A stretch of 64,000 nucleotides of DNA from Caldicellulosiruptor saccharolyticus DSM 8903. Its GTDB lineage: Bacteria > Bacillota > Thermoanaerobacteria > Caldicellulosiruptorales > Caldicellulosiruptoraceae. The stretch is taken from NCBI RefSeq assembly GCF_000016545.1, contig NC_009437.1, positions 909,501 to 973,500 on the forward strand. Reading direction: 5' to 3'. The position numbers were made by a program, and so were the translations under genes. A model generated the notes under the pieces. It searched no databases. It was not told the DNA's origin and worked only from the letters and a program-made list of their open reading frames with translations. This document shows, one piece after another, positions 36,420-45,661 of this stretch (within the stretch, counting starts at the first letter, position 1; every line of letters begins with the position of its first letter).

Positions 36420-37727
36420 AGACTTGTCAAGAATTTTGTGTTTCCATTTCATAGCGTATATTGTAGAGCTGTAATATATTGTAACTACATTTTTTAAGAA
36501 TAGGTACTCCGTTTTTCCACTTGCCCCGACGCAAGTTTTCTCTTTGTAAATATATGTTTATCTCTAAAACTTCTACAGATTGAAAATAACCACCGGAGTT
36601 TATTCTTATCTTTTCAATCATACTGTTTACGCTTTCTACAGCATTAGTAGTATAAATGTACTTTCTTAAATCTTCAGGATACCTCATATGTGCAAGATAG
36701 AACTCTGCTTTTTCGCAAATACCTTTTATGAATCGAGGATATTTTGAGGAGTATTGCTCACAAAGAAGTTTGAACTTTGAAATAGCTTCGTCAAAATCAG
36801 CAGAGGAAGTTCTTAGTTTATCAAGCTCTTTGTTGAAAACGGAAGCATCATCTTTTGCCATATGTTTTCTGACATTGCGTTGAAGGTGAACAAAACATAG
36901 TTGATGGTCGGCAAGGGGATAAGCGAGTCTAACAGCATCGATAATGCCTGGAAAATCATCGCTTACAACTATTAAGACTTTTTTAAGACCTCTTGTAATT
37001 AAGTCGTCAAAGACTCTCATCCAATCGGCTTTGTTTTCTTTGCCGAAGAAAGTGTAGATACCGAAGATATCTTTTTTGCCTTCTAAATCAATGCCAAGCA
37101 CGACATAGCAAGTAGCTTGTTTAACTTTTGAGTTATCTTTAATTTCGCAATGGTAACCGTCAATGATAAGAGCAAAAGCACTTTCAGGAAGTTCTCTTTG
37201 TTTGAAAAGTTGAAGCTCGTTTTTAAGATCGTTTTTGATTTTTTCGATTTCGTCTTCAGAATAAGGCAGATTCATGCTTTTAAGAGTTTGGACAAGAGAA
37301 CTTTCTGAGTAACCATTGGCGACTAAAGACATGAGCAGGTCAGTGTATGAGCTGTCAACCCTTTTGTAGCGGTCAGGGAGAATGGAAGGTCGAAAGTTAC
37401 CAGAGCGTGTGCGAGGAACAGAAATTTCAAGGCTGCCAACAGGTGTTGCAAGTTTTCTGCCGTAAAAACCATTGCCTTTATCGTTTTCGTTTTTAGCAAG
37501 GTAAACAGTTCTTTCTGATAACATAAAGCAATCGAGCAAGTTTTCCAAAAGCTGTTTTAAAGCTGGGCGAGTAGGATCATCTTTGGAGCAATACATATTT
37601 AATACTTGCTCGATAGCCATATTTTTAGCGGTTTCAAAAATTTCATTTTTCTCCATAATCGTGAGCCCCCCTTTGGTGATTATTTCAACACTAATTATAC
37701 AGTGGACACAATTTTATTTTAACTCCC
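36420..37727 (-). mobile_element. IS256-family element, copy A
   Basis: 1,308 bp. Inverted ends GGGAGTTAAAATAAAATTG and AGACTTGTCAAGAATTTTG share an imperfect repeat ending in TGTGT(T)TCC. Perfect 9-bp target duplication GAGCATTTG (36411-36419 and 37728-37736). Identical to copy B in every stretch compared, opposite orientation. Confidence 0.93.
36427..37656 (-). CDS. IS256-family transposase, copy A
   Basis: A 409-residue DDE transposase of the Mutator type. Catalytic residues appear as D166 (LIIDGYHCE), D233 (VVSDDFPGI) and E341 (NAVESVNSMIEKI), with the family C/H motif HQLCFVHLQRNVRKHM between the second D and the E. Intact and identical at protein level to copy B, so both are probably recent and active. 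SD GGGGGG before the ATG. Confidence 0.95.
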   Translation of the reverse strand: MEKNEIFETAKNMAIEQVLNMYCSKDDPTRPALKQLLENLLDCFMLSERTVYLAKNENDKGNGFYGRKLATPVGSLEISVPRTRSGNFRPSILPDRYKRVDSSYTDLLMSLVANGYSESSLVQTLKSMNLPYSEDEIEKIKNDLKNELQLFKQRELPESAFALIIDGYHCEIKDNSKVKQATCYVVLGIDLEGKKDIFGIYTFFGKENKADWMRVFDDLITRGLKKVLIVVSDDFPGIIDAVRLAYPLADHQLCFVHLQRNVRKHMAKDDASVFNKELDKLRTSSADFDEAISKFKLLCEQYSSKYPRFIKGICEKAEFYLAHMRYPEDLRKYIYTTNAVESVNSMIEKIRINSGGYFQSVEVLEINIYLQRENLRRGKWKNGVPILKKCSYNILQLYNIRYEMETQNS

Positions 37728-37736
37728 GAGCATTTG

Positions 37737-38553
37737 ATTTTAGAGGAGTGGAGCTTGGCAAGAGAATAGAGTTTGAGAATAGGAAAGAAGGTATGGAGAA
37801 ATTTTTGGATTGGGCAAATAAGATAATGAAAGCAAATGGCAAAGACAACATGATAGTAGGGATAGAGCCTACAGGGCATTACTGGCTGTGCTTTGAGCAG
37901 TATCTGAGAGAGAATGGCATAAAAGTGGTTTTAGTGAATCCTTTTCACGTGAAGAGGAGCAAGGAGCTTGATGATAATACGCAAACTAAGAGCGATATAA
38001 AGGATCCGAAGACGATAGCGATGCTTGTGAAGGATGGAAGATATACAGAGCCAAATATACCCGAGGGTATATATGCTGAGATGAGAGTAGCGATGAACAT
38101 ATATGAAAGGCTTCAAAAACAGCTGAACGTTTTAAAAAATCAAATAATCAACTGGCTCGATATGTATTTTCCAGAGTTTTTAGAAGTATTTTCTGATTGG
38201 GAAGGCAAGGTAGCGCTATTGACCCTAAAAGAGATGCCATTGCCTTGTGATGTAGTGGAAAATGAAGTGGAAGGGATTATAGAGTACTGGCGTGACAAAG
38301 TAGATAGGCGAGCGGTTAGTCGCAGGAGGGCGATGGATTTAGTAGAGGCTGCCAAAAGGAGTATAGGTAAAAAAGAAGGGAGAAAGCTGGCAAGACAAGA
38401 GATAAAATATTTGCTGAGTCAATATGAGCTTTTAAAGAAGCAGATAGAAGAGATAGAAGCCGAGATGGCAGAGCTTTTGAGAGAGGTGCCGAATGGAGAG
38501 GAACTGCTTAAAATAAAAGGTGTTGGTGTAAAAACGGCAGTTGGCTTTATTTC
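37737..38553 (+). pseudogene. IS110-type transposase, middle piece (2 of 3)
   Basis: Continues the DEDD domain: MIVGIEPTGHYWLCFEQYL with the catalytic Glu, then KSDIKDPKTIAMLVKDGRY with the later Asp residues, a long coiled region, and GVGVKTAVGFIS, the start of the Tnp20 region. Frame-consistent with pieces 1 and 3 once the IS256 copies are removed. Interrupted at CTTTATTTC by copy B. Confidence 0.9.
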
Positions 38554-39861
38554 GGGAGTTAAAATAAAATTGTGTCCACTGTATAATTAGTGTTGAAATA
38601 ATCACCAAAGGGGGGCTCACGATTATGGAGAAAAATGAAATTTTTGAAACCGCTAAAAATATGGCTATCGAGCAAGTATTAAATATGTATTGCTCCAAAG
38701 ATGATCCTACTCGCCCAGCTTTAAAACAGCTTTTGGAAAACTTGCTCGATTGCTTTATGTTATCAGAAAGAACTGTTTACCTTGCTAAAAACGAAAACGA
38801 TAAAGGCAATGGTTTTTACGGCAGAAAACTTGCAACACCTGTTGGCAGCCTTGAAATTTCTGTTCCTCGCACACGCTCTGGTAACTTTCGACCTTCCATT
38901 CTCCCTGACCGCTACAAAAGGGTTGACAGCTCATACACTGACCTGCTCATGTCTTTAGTCGCCAATGGTTACTCAGAAAGTTCTCTTGTCCAAACTCTTA
39001 AAAGCATGAATCTGCCTTATTCTGAAGACGAAATCGAAAAAATCAAAAACGATCTTAAAAACGAGCTTCAACTTTTCAAACAAAGAGAACTTCCTGAAAG
39101 TGCTTTTGCTCTTATCATTGACGGTTACCATTGCGAAATTAAAGATAACTCAAAAGTTAAACAAGCTACTTGCTATGTCGTGCTTGGCATTGATTTAGAA
39201 GGCAAAAAAGATATCTTCGGTATCTACACTTTCTTCGGCAAAGAAAACAAAGCCGATTGGATGAGAGTCTTTGACGACTTAATTACAAGAGGTCTTAAAA
39301 AAGTCTTAATAGTTGTAAGCGATGATTTTCCAGGCATTATCGATGCTGTTAGACTCGCTTATCCCCTTGCCGACCATCAACTATGTTTTGTTCACCTTCA
39401 ACGCAATGTCAGAAAACATATGGCAAAAGATGATGCTTCCGTTTTCAACAAAGAGCTTGATAAACTAAGAACTTCCTCTGCTGATTTTGACGAAGCTATT
39501 TCAAAGTTCAAACTTCTTTGTGAGCAATACTCCTCAAAATATCCTCGATTCATAAAAGGTATTTGCGAAAAAGCAGAGTTCTATCTTGCACATATGAGGT
39601 ATCCTGAAGATTTAAGAAAGTACATTTATACTACTAATGCTGTAGAAAGCGTAAACAGTATGATTGAAAAGATAAGAATAAACTCCGGTGGTTATTTTCA
39701 ATCTGTAGAAGTTTTAGAGATAAACATATATTTACAAAGAGAAAACTTGCGTCGGGGCAAGTGGAAAAACGGAGTACCTATTCTTAAAAAATGTAGTTAC
39801 AATATATTACAGCTCTACAATATACGCTATGAAATGGAAACACAAAATTCTTGACAAGTCT
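38554..39861 (+). mobile_element. IS256-family element, copy B
   Basis: 1,308 bp, same ends as copy A, opposite orientation. Perfect 9-bp target duplication CTTTATTTC (38545-38553 and 39862-39870). Confidence 0.93.
38625..39854 (+). CDS. IS256-family transposase, copy B
   Basis: 409 residues, identical to the copy A protein (D166, D233, E341). The untranslated DNA on both sides is also identical to copy A. With copy A it forms a pair of inverted 1.3-kb repeats around 37728-38553, which allows inversion or deletion by recombination. Confidence 0.95.
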   Translation: MEKNEIFETAKNMAIEQVLNMYCSKDDPTRPALKQLLENLLDCFMLSERTVYLAKNENDKGNGFYGRKLATPVGSLEISVPRTRSGNFRPSILPDRYKRVDSSYTDLLMSLVANGYSESSLVQTLKSMNLPYSEDEIEKIKNDLKNELQLFKQRELPESAFALIIDGYHCEIKDNSKVKQATCYVVLGIDLEGKKDIFGIYTFFGKENKADWMRVFDDLITRGLKKVLIVVSDDFPGIIDAVRLAYPLADHQLCFVHLQRNVRKHMAKDDASVFNKELDKLRTSSADFDEAISKFKLLCEQYSSKYPRFIKGICEKAEFYLAHMRYPEDLRKYIYTTNAVESVNSMIEKIRINSGGYFQSVEVLEINIYLQRENLRRGKWKNGVPILKKCSYNILQLYNIRYEMETQNS

Positions 39862-39870
39862 CTTTATTTC

Positions 39871-40240
39871 TGAGGTTGGAGATATAAAGAGGTATGAGGA
39901 TGCGAGACAGATACAGAAATTGGCGGGACTCAATATAGTTGAGAATAGTTCTGGCAAGTACAAGGGTCAGACGTGTATAAGTAAAAGAGGGCGAGGGAGG
40001 CTCAGAAGTAGCTTGTTCAAGGCCATGATTACAATAGTAGCAAAGAATGAAGAATTTAAGCAGCTGCACAGGTATTACACCACGCGAGAGAACAATCCCT
40101 TGAAGAAGAAGCAATCATTAATAGCACTGTGTTGTAAATTGATAAGGGTATTTTATGCGATTTTGAAAAAAGGCGTAAAGTATGATGGGAACAAGATGTT
40201 GAGCGATATAAAGAGAGAGGCTTTAGCAAGGACAGCGTGA
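39871..40240 (+). pseudogene. IS110-type transposase, C-terminal piece (3 of 3)
   Basis: Encodes EVGDIKRYEDARQIQKLAGL, then SKRGRGRLRSSLFKAM with the conserved Ser of the Tnp20 domain, and ends ALARTA-stop. The three pieces rejoin to 1,287 nt (428 codons plus stop) without any other defect. Confidence 0.9.
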
Positions 40241-40811
40241 AGTGAAGTGAGAAAAATTGCTTGAACATTCTTAGTTTAAAGCAGGAGAAATAGTTTGAGT
40301 GATTCACATCTTGAGGGGGTAAAGAAATTCTTAGCTTTGCGAGGAGATTAAGTCATGTCGAGTAGCAAAGCGCCCCTTTTGGTAGGAGTTCACATCTTAA
40401 ACAATGTATAAAGAGTAACAAGTGAAGAAAGAAGGATAAAATGATTCTTTATAAAAAGTAAGTAGATTGGAAAATGTGAGCGGGTGGTCAGAGTACATCC
40501 CCCATACGGGCGAAGACCCTGCATACGAGCATAACTGACGTCCACGCCATGGTAGATGGGACGAGGGAATTGAGGGCAAGTGAGAAAAGACCCTGAGAGA
40601 CATGAGAGGGTAAACGCCATGGTTATTGTGGATAAATACCCGCCGTAATATGGTAGAATAACAAGATAAATACAAGATGGAGGCCAATTCTAAGTTGGGC
40701 ATGGTAGAATAAAGCAATAATAACAATATCAAGAACAAAATTGTTTGTTTCGATAACGAAATTTAAAGAAACCGTGAGATATTTTGAGAAAATCAAAGGT
40801 ATATTGAGAGA
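40241..40811 (+). ncRNA. Candidate bridge/seekRNA in the IS110-type right end
   Basis: Non-coding DNA of about 570 bp after the transposase gene, the place where IS1111-type elements encode their guide RNA. One clear fold: GGGG (40314-40319) and GCTTTGC (about 40334) pair with GCAAAGC and CCCC (about 40366-40377), leaving a 5' internal loop with AAATTCTTA. The 8-mer ATTCTTAG occurs twice here (40266-40273, 40327-40334) and is also the left target flank in istA (36176-36183). TTCACATCTT is repeated at about 40302 and 40390. Location and motifs are seen; the RNA is inferred. Confidence 0.5.
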
Positions 40812-41915
40812 GGGATAGTGTTCTTTGTTGGTTACGTATTTGCCCTTCTCATTGTTTTTGACAATCTGATGAAGGGCTATTTCTTTACCCTCAAAGAACA
40901 CCCTCAAAAAACTGCCAATCTCAACTACCTCTACTTCACCTCCTGCATACTCATATGGCACTGAATAATAGTTCCCTTTGTATATGAGATGACAGTTAGT
41001 AGCTACTTTATGAATTGAACTTCTTGATATGTAATATTCCTCAACAGGAAGAGCTATTAACTTCTCTTTCTCTTCTGAGATGAAAACTTCTTTGGGAACT
41101 TTCTTGGTTGTGCCATGTACTCTCACATTTGCTACATTGTCAAGCCAGTTTTTTAAATACTCCCTCGCCTCATCAATATCCTTAAATTCTTCCCCAGAAA
41201 AACAATTTTGCTTAACATACTTAATTGCTGATTCTACTTTGCCTTTATCAGTCGGTGTGTATACCCTACATGGCTGAGGTAAAAATCCATAGTGGCTTGC
41301 AAAACTTGCATAATCTTTTTGTATTTGCGCCTCATAAAAATCAACATTCAATACACCTGCTTTTAAGTTGTCTATCTTTACAACTTCTACTACCCCACCA
41401 AAATACTTAAATGCGTTCTTATGACACTGTATAAATGTTTCAACTGTCTGCTCAAATACTATCTCTGCATACATATATCTTGAATAACTTAAAACCATTG
41501 TAAATACCCATGCTTTTTTGAATTTGCCATCAACTTTTATCTTGCCTATATATCCAAAATCAACTTGAGCTTCTTCTGCAGGCAGTGTTGTTAAAACCAT
41601 GTACACCTTTGAATTTGCTATCTTTTGTTTTACCTTTTGGACATATCTTCTTACATTCGAGTAGCTTCCTTCAAAACCAAATTCCGCTTTCAAGTCTTGA
41701 TGTATTTTCTTTGCTGAAAGTCCTTTATTAACCTTTACCTCAATGAACTCCCTGTAATTATCTAATACAGAACCTTTTGATTTTCTCTCGACTTCTCCTT
41801 TCTGTTCAATGTCATGGATTACTTTTCTAACAGTTTTTCTATCCACGTCTAACAATCTTGCTATTTGACTTTTGTTGTATCCCCGTTTGAAAAGTGTGTA
41901 GATTGTTGTGTGCAT
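40809..41915 (-). pseudogene. istA: IstA transposase, N-terminal fragment
   Basis: About 369 codons from an ATG with GGGGG 5 bp upstream. An HTH comes first (YNKSQIARLLDVDRKTVRKV), then the DDE core: D in QVDFGYIG, D in KIDNLKAG, E in GKVESAIKYV. After HYPS the frame runs into IS110 DNA and stops at 40623. The rejoined protein would be about 491 residues, the normal size. Confidence 0.9.
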
Positions 41916-42057
41916 TGCAACCCCCAACATTTTCTTGTTATCTTCTCCTTCTGTAGTTTTCCCATACTTTCCATTCTACACTACAGAAGGCTTCTTTTTA
42001 AGTGGCAGGTGGGGAATTTTTAGTGTCATTTCTGATGATTTTATTTTATCATTAACA

Positions 42058-42377
42058 TTTGGACTAACTTGAATTGTTTGAGCTTTATTACTTACAGCCT
42101 TGTATTCCAACCATTCTTTTTTAAGAGGAGTTAATTTCACTTCAGCATATGTCCCAGTATTCCATCGAGTTTATTTAGTTATTCTGTGATAACAATAAAA
42201 ATCACCTTTTGTAATTGTAAAACTGTCAACAGATTCTTTGCCGACATCAGTAAATCCTGTTCCATGATAAGTGTCTAATTTATTTGATAGTGCAAAGACA
42301 ATGTTGGTCATTAATGGTAAGCAAAATATTGCAGTTAAAGTAAGAATAATAAGATATACTTGTTTCTTGTTATACAT
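42058..42377 (-). pseudogene. N-terminal fragment of the interrupted secreted-protein gene
   Basis: Starts MYNKKQVYLIILTLTAIFCL, a clear signal peptide. After HRITK an in-frame TAA (42171-42173) interrupts the frame. The same frame then continues TRWNTGTYAEVKLTPL to the IS21 site. The original product was about 145 residues, secreted, of unknown family. It is broken twice, by a nonsense codon and by IS21. Upstream of the vanZ-like gene in the ancestral order. Confidence 0.82.
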
Positions 42378-42432
42378 TGGCAATCATGCACCTTTCTATT
42401 TTTAGTTATTATAAAAAATTTTTGTTGCTATT

Positions 42433-42461
42433 ATTATATACTCTAATATTGATGAGGTCAA
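42433..42461 (-). promoter_or_regulatory. Promoter of the interrupted secreted-protein/vanZ-like operon
   Basis: Minus strand TTGACC (42456-42461), 17-bp spacer, TATAAT (42433-42438). Confidence 0.7.
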
Positions 42462-43215
42462 CAATATATACCAGTGACCTGGCAACAACGCTGTAAGAAT
42501 GTATAAATATCTATCTAAGTATATTAAACTAAATCAATACATTGTGTAAAAAATATTATTCTGTTAGGTTATAACAGGAATTTGGAAATAAAATACAGTT
42601 TTAATGATAAACCATTTACAATTGAATTTTCAAAATTTCAAATGTGATAAACTAACAAATAATTATAGATTGCTCTATAAAAAATAATTATTTTTATCTT
42701 TCAGTTAGGAGAAAGCTAATTTATTATGTTTCAACAACAGAAATGAGTGTTAATAGCAAACGACAAAGTAGTAGAATGGTATTTAATGTAAAGATTTTAA
42801 GAAACAAAAAATATTTAAATTAGTTTTTTCAGAAAAAATTAAAACAAGAAAAAACTAATAATACAAAATTAAAAGTTAAATTTGCAACTATTAATAAAAT
42901 TTTCTGTACATACGGGAAAGATGCAAAAATAGTTAAAAAGTAACCTTATCTTTAACCTATTTTAGTATTTTCTGAGAAAGCCATTACAGAAGATGAAGCA
43001 GTGGCTACTTTTGATGTAGTTGTTTCAGATATTGAATATTAATAAAGGGACTTCCATAAGCGATAAGTTTGATATGCTCTACTTTTAGTAAGCAATAAAG
43101 AGACAAAACTTTTGATTAAAAGGGAGCATATTTTTTTAGTAAAAGTATTTAAATTAATTTTTAATTTTAAAAATCGAGAAAATCGAAGAGATTTAAAGTT
43201 AATTAAAGAAATATG
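42462..43215. other. AT-rich region with a decayed gene remnant
   Basis: No intact gene. Plus-strand traces of coding are visible at about 42965-43041 (FSEKAITEDEAVATFDVVVS, ending in TAA) with stops and shifts upstream, so a small gene has decayed here. A terminator-like hairpin follows at 43072-43147. Confidence 0.5.
43072..43147 (+). terminator. Terminator-like hairpin
   Basis: ATATGCTC (43072-43079) pairs with GAGCATAT (43134-43141), extended by CTTTT/AAAAG inside, followed by a T7 tract. It is a long-loop terminator for the decayed gene. Confidence 0.6.
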
Positions 43216-43219
43216 TATT

Positions 43220-43677
43220 TTTTGCTCAAAATTTAGCTAAAAATTGGCTAAAAAAAAGAAAAAGCGGGATTGACAAGGAGAAAATATATAAGATATGATT
43301 TACATAGAAATTCCAAGAAGAGATTTACAGAAGAAATAATTTAAGTATATAATAGTCTTAAAAGAAAATAAAAGAATGAATATATAAAAAAACAAGTTGA
43401 TTGAAAAAAATAAAAAGAAGATACTATTATATAAGGTACAAGATATAACAGACTGTGCTCAAGAAGGCTTATCAACAATTTGTTTGCAGTGTAGGGGAAA
43501 TAGATGAGCTAAGAAATGTATGAGATGCAGATAGAGTTTTAAATAGGCAACGTATGATATTTGAAAAAACTTTAGAATAAAAAGATTAGAATTTTTTAAA
43601 TCTAAGCTCTAACCTTTTATCAACCGGCTGAAAAAGGTTGAGATAAATATCAAAACAAAAAGGAGGAGGAACATTTT
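43220..43677 (+). repeat. Duplicated leader, copy 1
   Basis: About 450 bp that align along their length with 47083-47536. Shared landmarks in order: CTCAAAATTTA, GGGATTGACA, GAAATTCCAAGAA, AAAAAAACAAGTT, AAGAAGATACTATT, TGTGCTCAA, CAACAATTTGTTT, CCGGCTGA and ATCAAAACAA before the SD. A hairpin at 43616-43647 (TTTATC-AACC with GGTT-GA-GATAAA) keeps its pairing in copy 2 by different bases. Reads into the frameshifted gene at 43678. Confidence 0.8.
43270..43299 (+). promoter_or_regulatory. Promoter in leader copy 1
   Basis: TTGACA (43270-43275), 18-bp spacer, TATGAT (43294-43299). The same elements are conserved in copy 2. It leaves a 5' UTR of about 370 nt. Confidence 0.7.
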
Positions 43678-44536
43678 ATGAAAAAAAATTAAAAAGAATA
43701 TTTGTTTACTTTTAATTATATGCTCATTATCTATATTATTCAATGTAGTTAATACCGATACGGGTTATGGAGAAGTATACAACCAAACTAAAAATCAGAA
43801 TAAAACAGAAAAGATTGACGTTTTTTCAATAACAGATATAGATACATTAGATTGTCAAAGGCTTAACATTGTCAAAGAAAAAATACTATCTTTTGATACG
43901 GATGAATTTGTACGTTTCATTAACAATTATATAAGACTTCATATGGACAATAAACAAAAAATAAAGGATGATTTAGAAAAAATAGGGGTATACATTGAAT
44001 TTGCTAACAATGAACAAAACATATCTATCCAAAAAATAGAAGCTTATGAAATGGAGCATGAAATTGCCATAGCAAGAAGAGCAGGTTCACAACTCTATTA
44101 TGTTAGTTATATGTTTAAATTTAACAAAAAAGAGACGTGCCCTGGTTCGTATGATGTTTTGGGTCTTTTTTGGGATAGTGACAGATTATCCTATGATAAC
44201 TACAGTACATCTGAAACAAAATATGTGGATTTAAGAGATAACACTAACAAAAAGAAAGGCACATTGGTATTTAATGTTTTTGATAAAAATATAGAAGTTG
44301 GTAAATATTATTATGCAACTGTTGTTCTTGCTCCAAAAGTTGTTGATGGCAATTGGTATGAAGTTGGTGCCAAGTATACTCATACTTTTACAACTACACA
44401 GACATCTATTAGTTTATCTAACAAAATTGATTACGGAGGTAGCGGAGTAGTGAGTGGCTCAATTGGTTATACAGTAACAATAAATCAAATAGAGCAGATG
44501 TGGGAAAAAGCAGCTGACAATGCTTTCAAATACTAG
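43678..44536 (+). pseudogene. Frameshifted secreted protein, unknown family
   Basis: ATG 43678 follows AGGAGGAGG but is followed by eight A residues that throw the frame into a stop. With seven A the frame runs open through a signal peptide (KKNICLLLIICSLSILFNVV) to 44536, about 285 residues. The present open frame starts only at ATG 43943 (197 residues) and has no SD. The C-terminal part is beta-rich with many Tyr/Thr (YATVVLAPKVVDGNWYEVG). It may be a pseudogene, a phase-variable gene or a sequencing error in a homopolymer. Followed 20 bp later by 44556. Confidence 0.75.
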
Positions 44537-44555
44537 TAAGGGGGTTATTCGTTAA

Positions 44556-45143
44556 TTGAAAAAAACTTATTTGTGCAATATTTTAGTAATTATTTTTTTA
44601 GCGTATTTAATTTTGAGCGTGATTATAGGAGGCTTTTTGTTTAGTAGAATAAAAAAATTGGAAGTGTTTAAAGTCAATTATAATGCAAAAATTATTAATA
44701 TATTTTTTGTAGAATATTCCCATAAACTCTCTGATGCAAGTGATATTCTGAAATACCTCATCAAAGATGAAGATATAGATTTTTCATATTTAAACGGAAG
44801 ACTTGAGGAATATTTTCTAAATAATACATTGACGATGTTAATTGCAAAAGAGCCAAACATATTTGAAGATAAGGAAATAGGTAAAATAATTAACTCAAGA
44901 TATAGATTAATTATCAAAATTGTTGATTTTCTTAAGAAAATTAAGACAAAAATAGTTGACCAAAAAAATAAAGAAAAAATTATTTATATTAAACCTGATA
45001 TTGAAAAAACAATATTTTTATTAAATGCTTTAAACGAAGATTTGCAGTCATTCAGAAACTCAAAAACCAAAAAAGTATATGAAGAATATGAAAAAGAACT
45101 CTTAGAATGTTTAGCAAGAGTTGAGAAAAATATTTCTCAATAA
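44556..45143 (+). CDS. Single-pass membrane protein, function unknown
   Basis: A 195-residue protein with one N-terminal membrane helix (ILVIIFLAYLILSVIIGGFL) and a Lys/Glu-rich, mainly helical soluble part. I recognise no family. TTG start with AAGGGGG 11 bp upstream. It pairs with the preceding frameshifted secreted protein as the secreted protein at 48162 pairs with the amidase, suggesting two related two-gene units. Confidence 0.6.
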   Translation: MKKTYLCNILVIIFLAYLILSVIIGGFLFSRIKKLEVFKVNYNAKIINIFFVEYSHKLSDASDILKYLIKDEDIDFSYLNGRLEEYFLNNTLTMLIAKEPNIFEDKEIGKIINSRYRLIIKIVDFLKKIKTKIVDQKNKEKIIYIKPDIEKTIFLLNALNEDLQSFRNSKTKKVYEEYEKELLECLARVEKNISQ

Positions 45144-45236
45144 CTTTGATGCAGTCATAGAATTAAAGTTAAAAAATGATAATTAGGCTAAGAAGCTTTC
45201 TATCTTTCTGAATGAAGGTTTTTATAATATTTTTCA

Positions 45237-45562
45237 GGTTCTATGTCAAGAGTTGGGGTGGGTATTCTGAATGTCCACTTCTTTAGTTTTATCAAGAATA
45301 CATTTAATGTTATATATACCTCTTATAGAAAAATGATTCTAAAAACACAATACAACCTTTACCCACCTCCCCGGCGGGTTTTTAATTATTCTCTTTCTAT
45401 CTCCTAACTACCACAACTGTATAAAATCCTTTTCCTAAACCTCTCAAAATTCCTATATCCATAAGCATTCCTCTTTAATACCTTTATCTTGTTGTTAAAA
45501 CCTTCTGTTACACTATTTGTATACGGAACATCAAAAGAATTAACTATCTCTGAAAACCAGAG
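45237..45562 (-). mobile_element. ISL3-family remnant
   Basis: The minus strand at 45405-45562 encodes an ISL3 transposase C-terminus (NSVTEGFNNKIKVLKRNAYG, YRNFERFRKRIL). An ISL3-like end, GGTTCTATGTCAAGAGTTGG, sits at 45237. The rest of the transposase is gone; the IS256-like relic abuts the break at 45559. Confidence 0.7.
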
Positions 45563-45661
45563 TTAAGTCTTATATAATTGTGTAAAAAGGTGTTAAGCCA
45601 TTCCCCTCTGGTTAGAATAGAAATAGAAACAAACCAAAAGATCTAACTGGAGGGATGAGAA

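Larger units (their letters stand above)
36185..40811 (+). mobile_element. IS110/IS1111-type element inserted in istA, itself interrupted twice
   Basis: Boundaries were found by rejoining istA: left flank ends TTCTTAGA (36184), right flank resumes GGGATAGTG (40812), with AGA shared at both sides. There is no longer target duplication, as expected for this family. Removing two IS256 copies with their 9-bp duplications leaves about 2.0 kb: a 135-bp left end, a 1,287-bp transposase gene and a right non-coding end of about 570 bp. Confidence 0.85.
34959..42057 (-). mobile_element. IS21-family element carrying nested IS110 and two IS256 copies
   Basis: Both ends read inward from TGTTA and reach TTCCCCACC exactly 50 bp in, as diverged terminal inverted repeats. 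The 6-bp target duplication TTTGGA is perfect at 34953-34958 and 42058-42063. istA (two pieces) and istB lie on the minus strand. Total 7,099 bp; removing the nested IS110 (36185-40811) leaves about 2.5 kb, the normal IS21 size. A hairpin (CCTTCTGTAG/CTACAGAAGG, 41948-41989) upstream of istA could block outside transcription. Confidence 0.92.

Noticed and set aside
43230-43677. c-di-GMP-II or other known riboswitch in the duplicated leader
   Set aside because: CCGGCTGA is suggestive, but none of the conserved class II elements are present.
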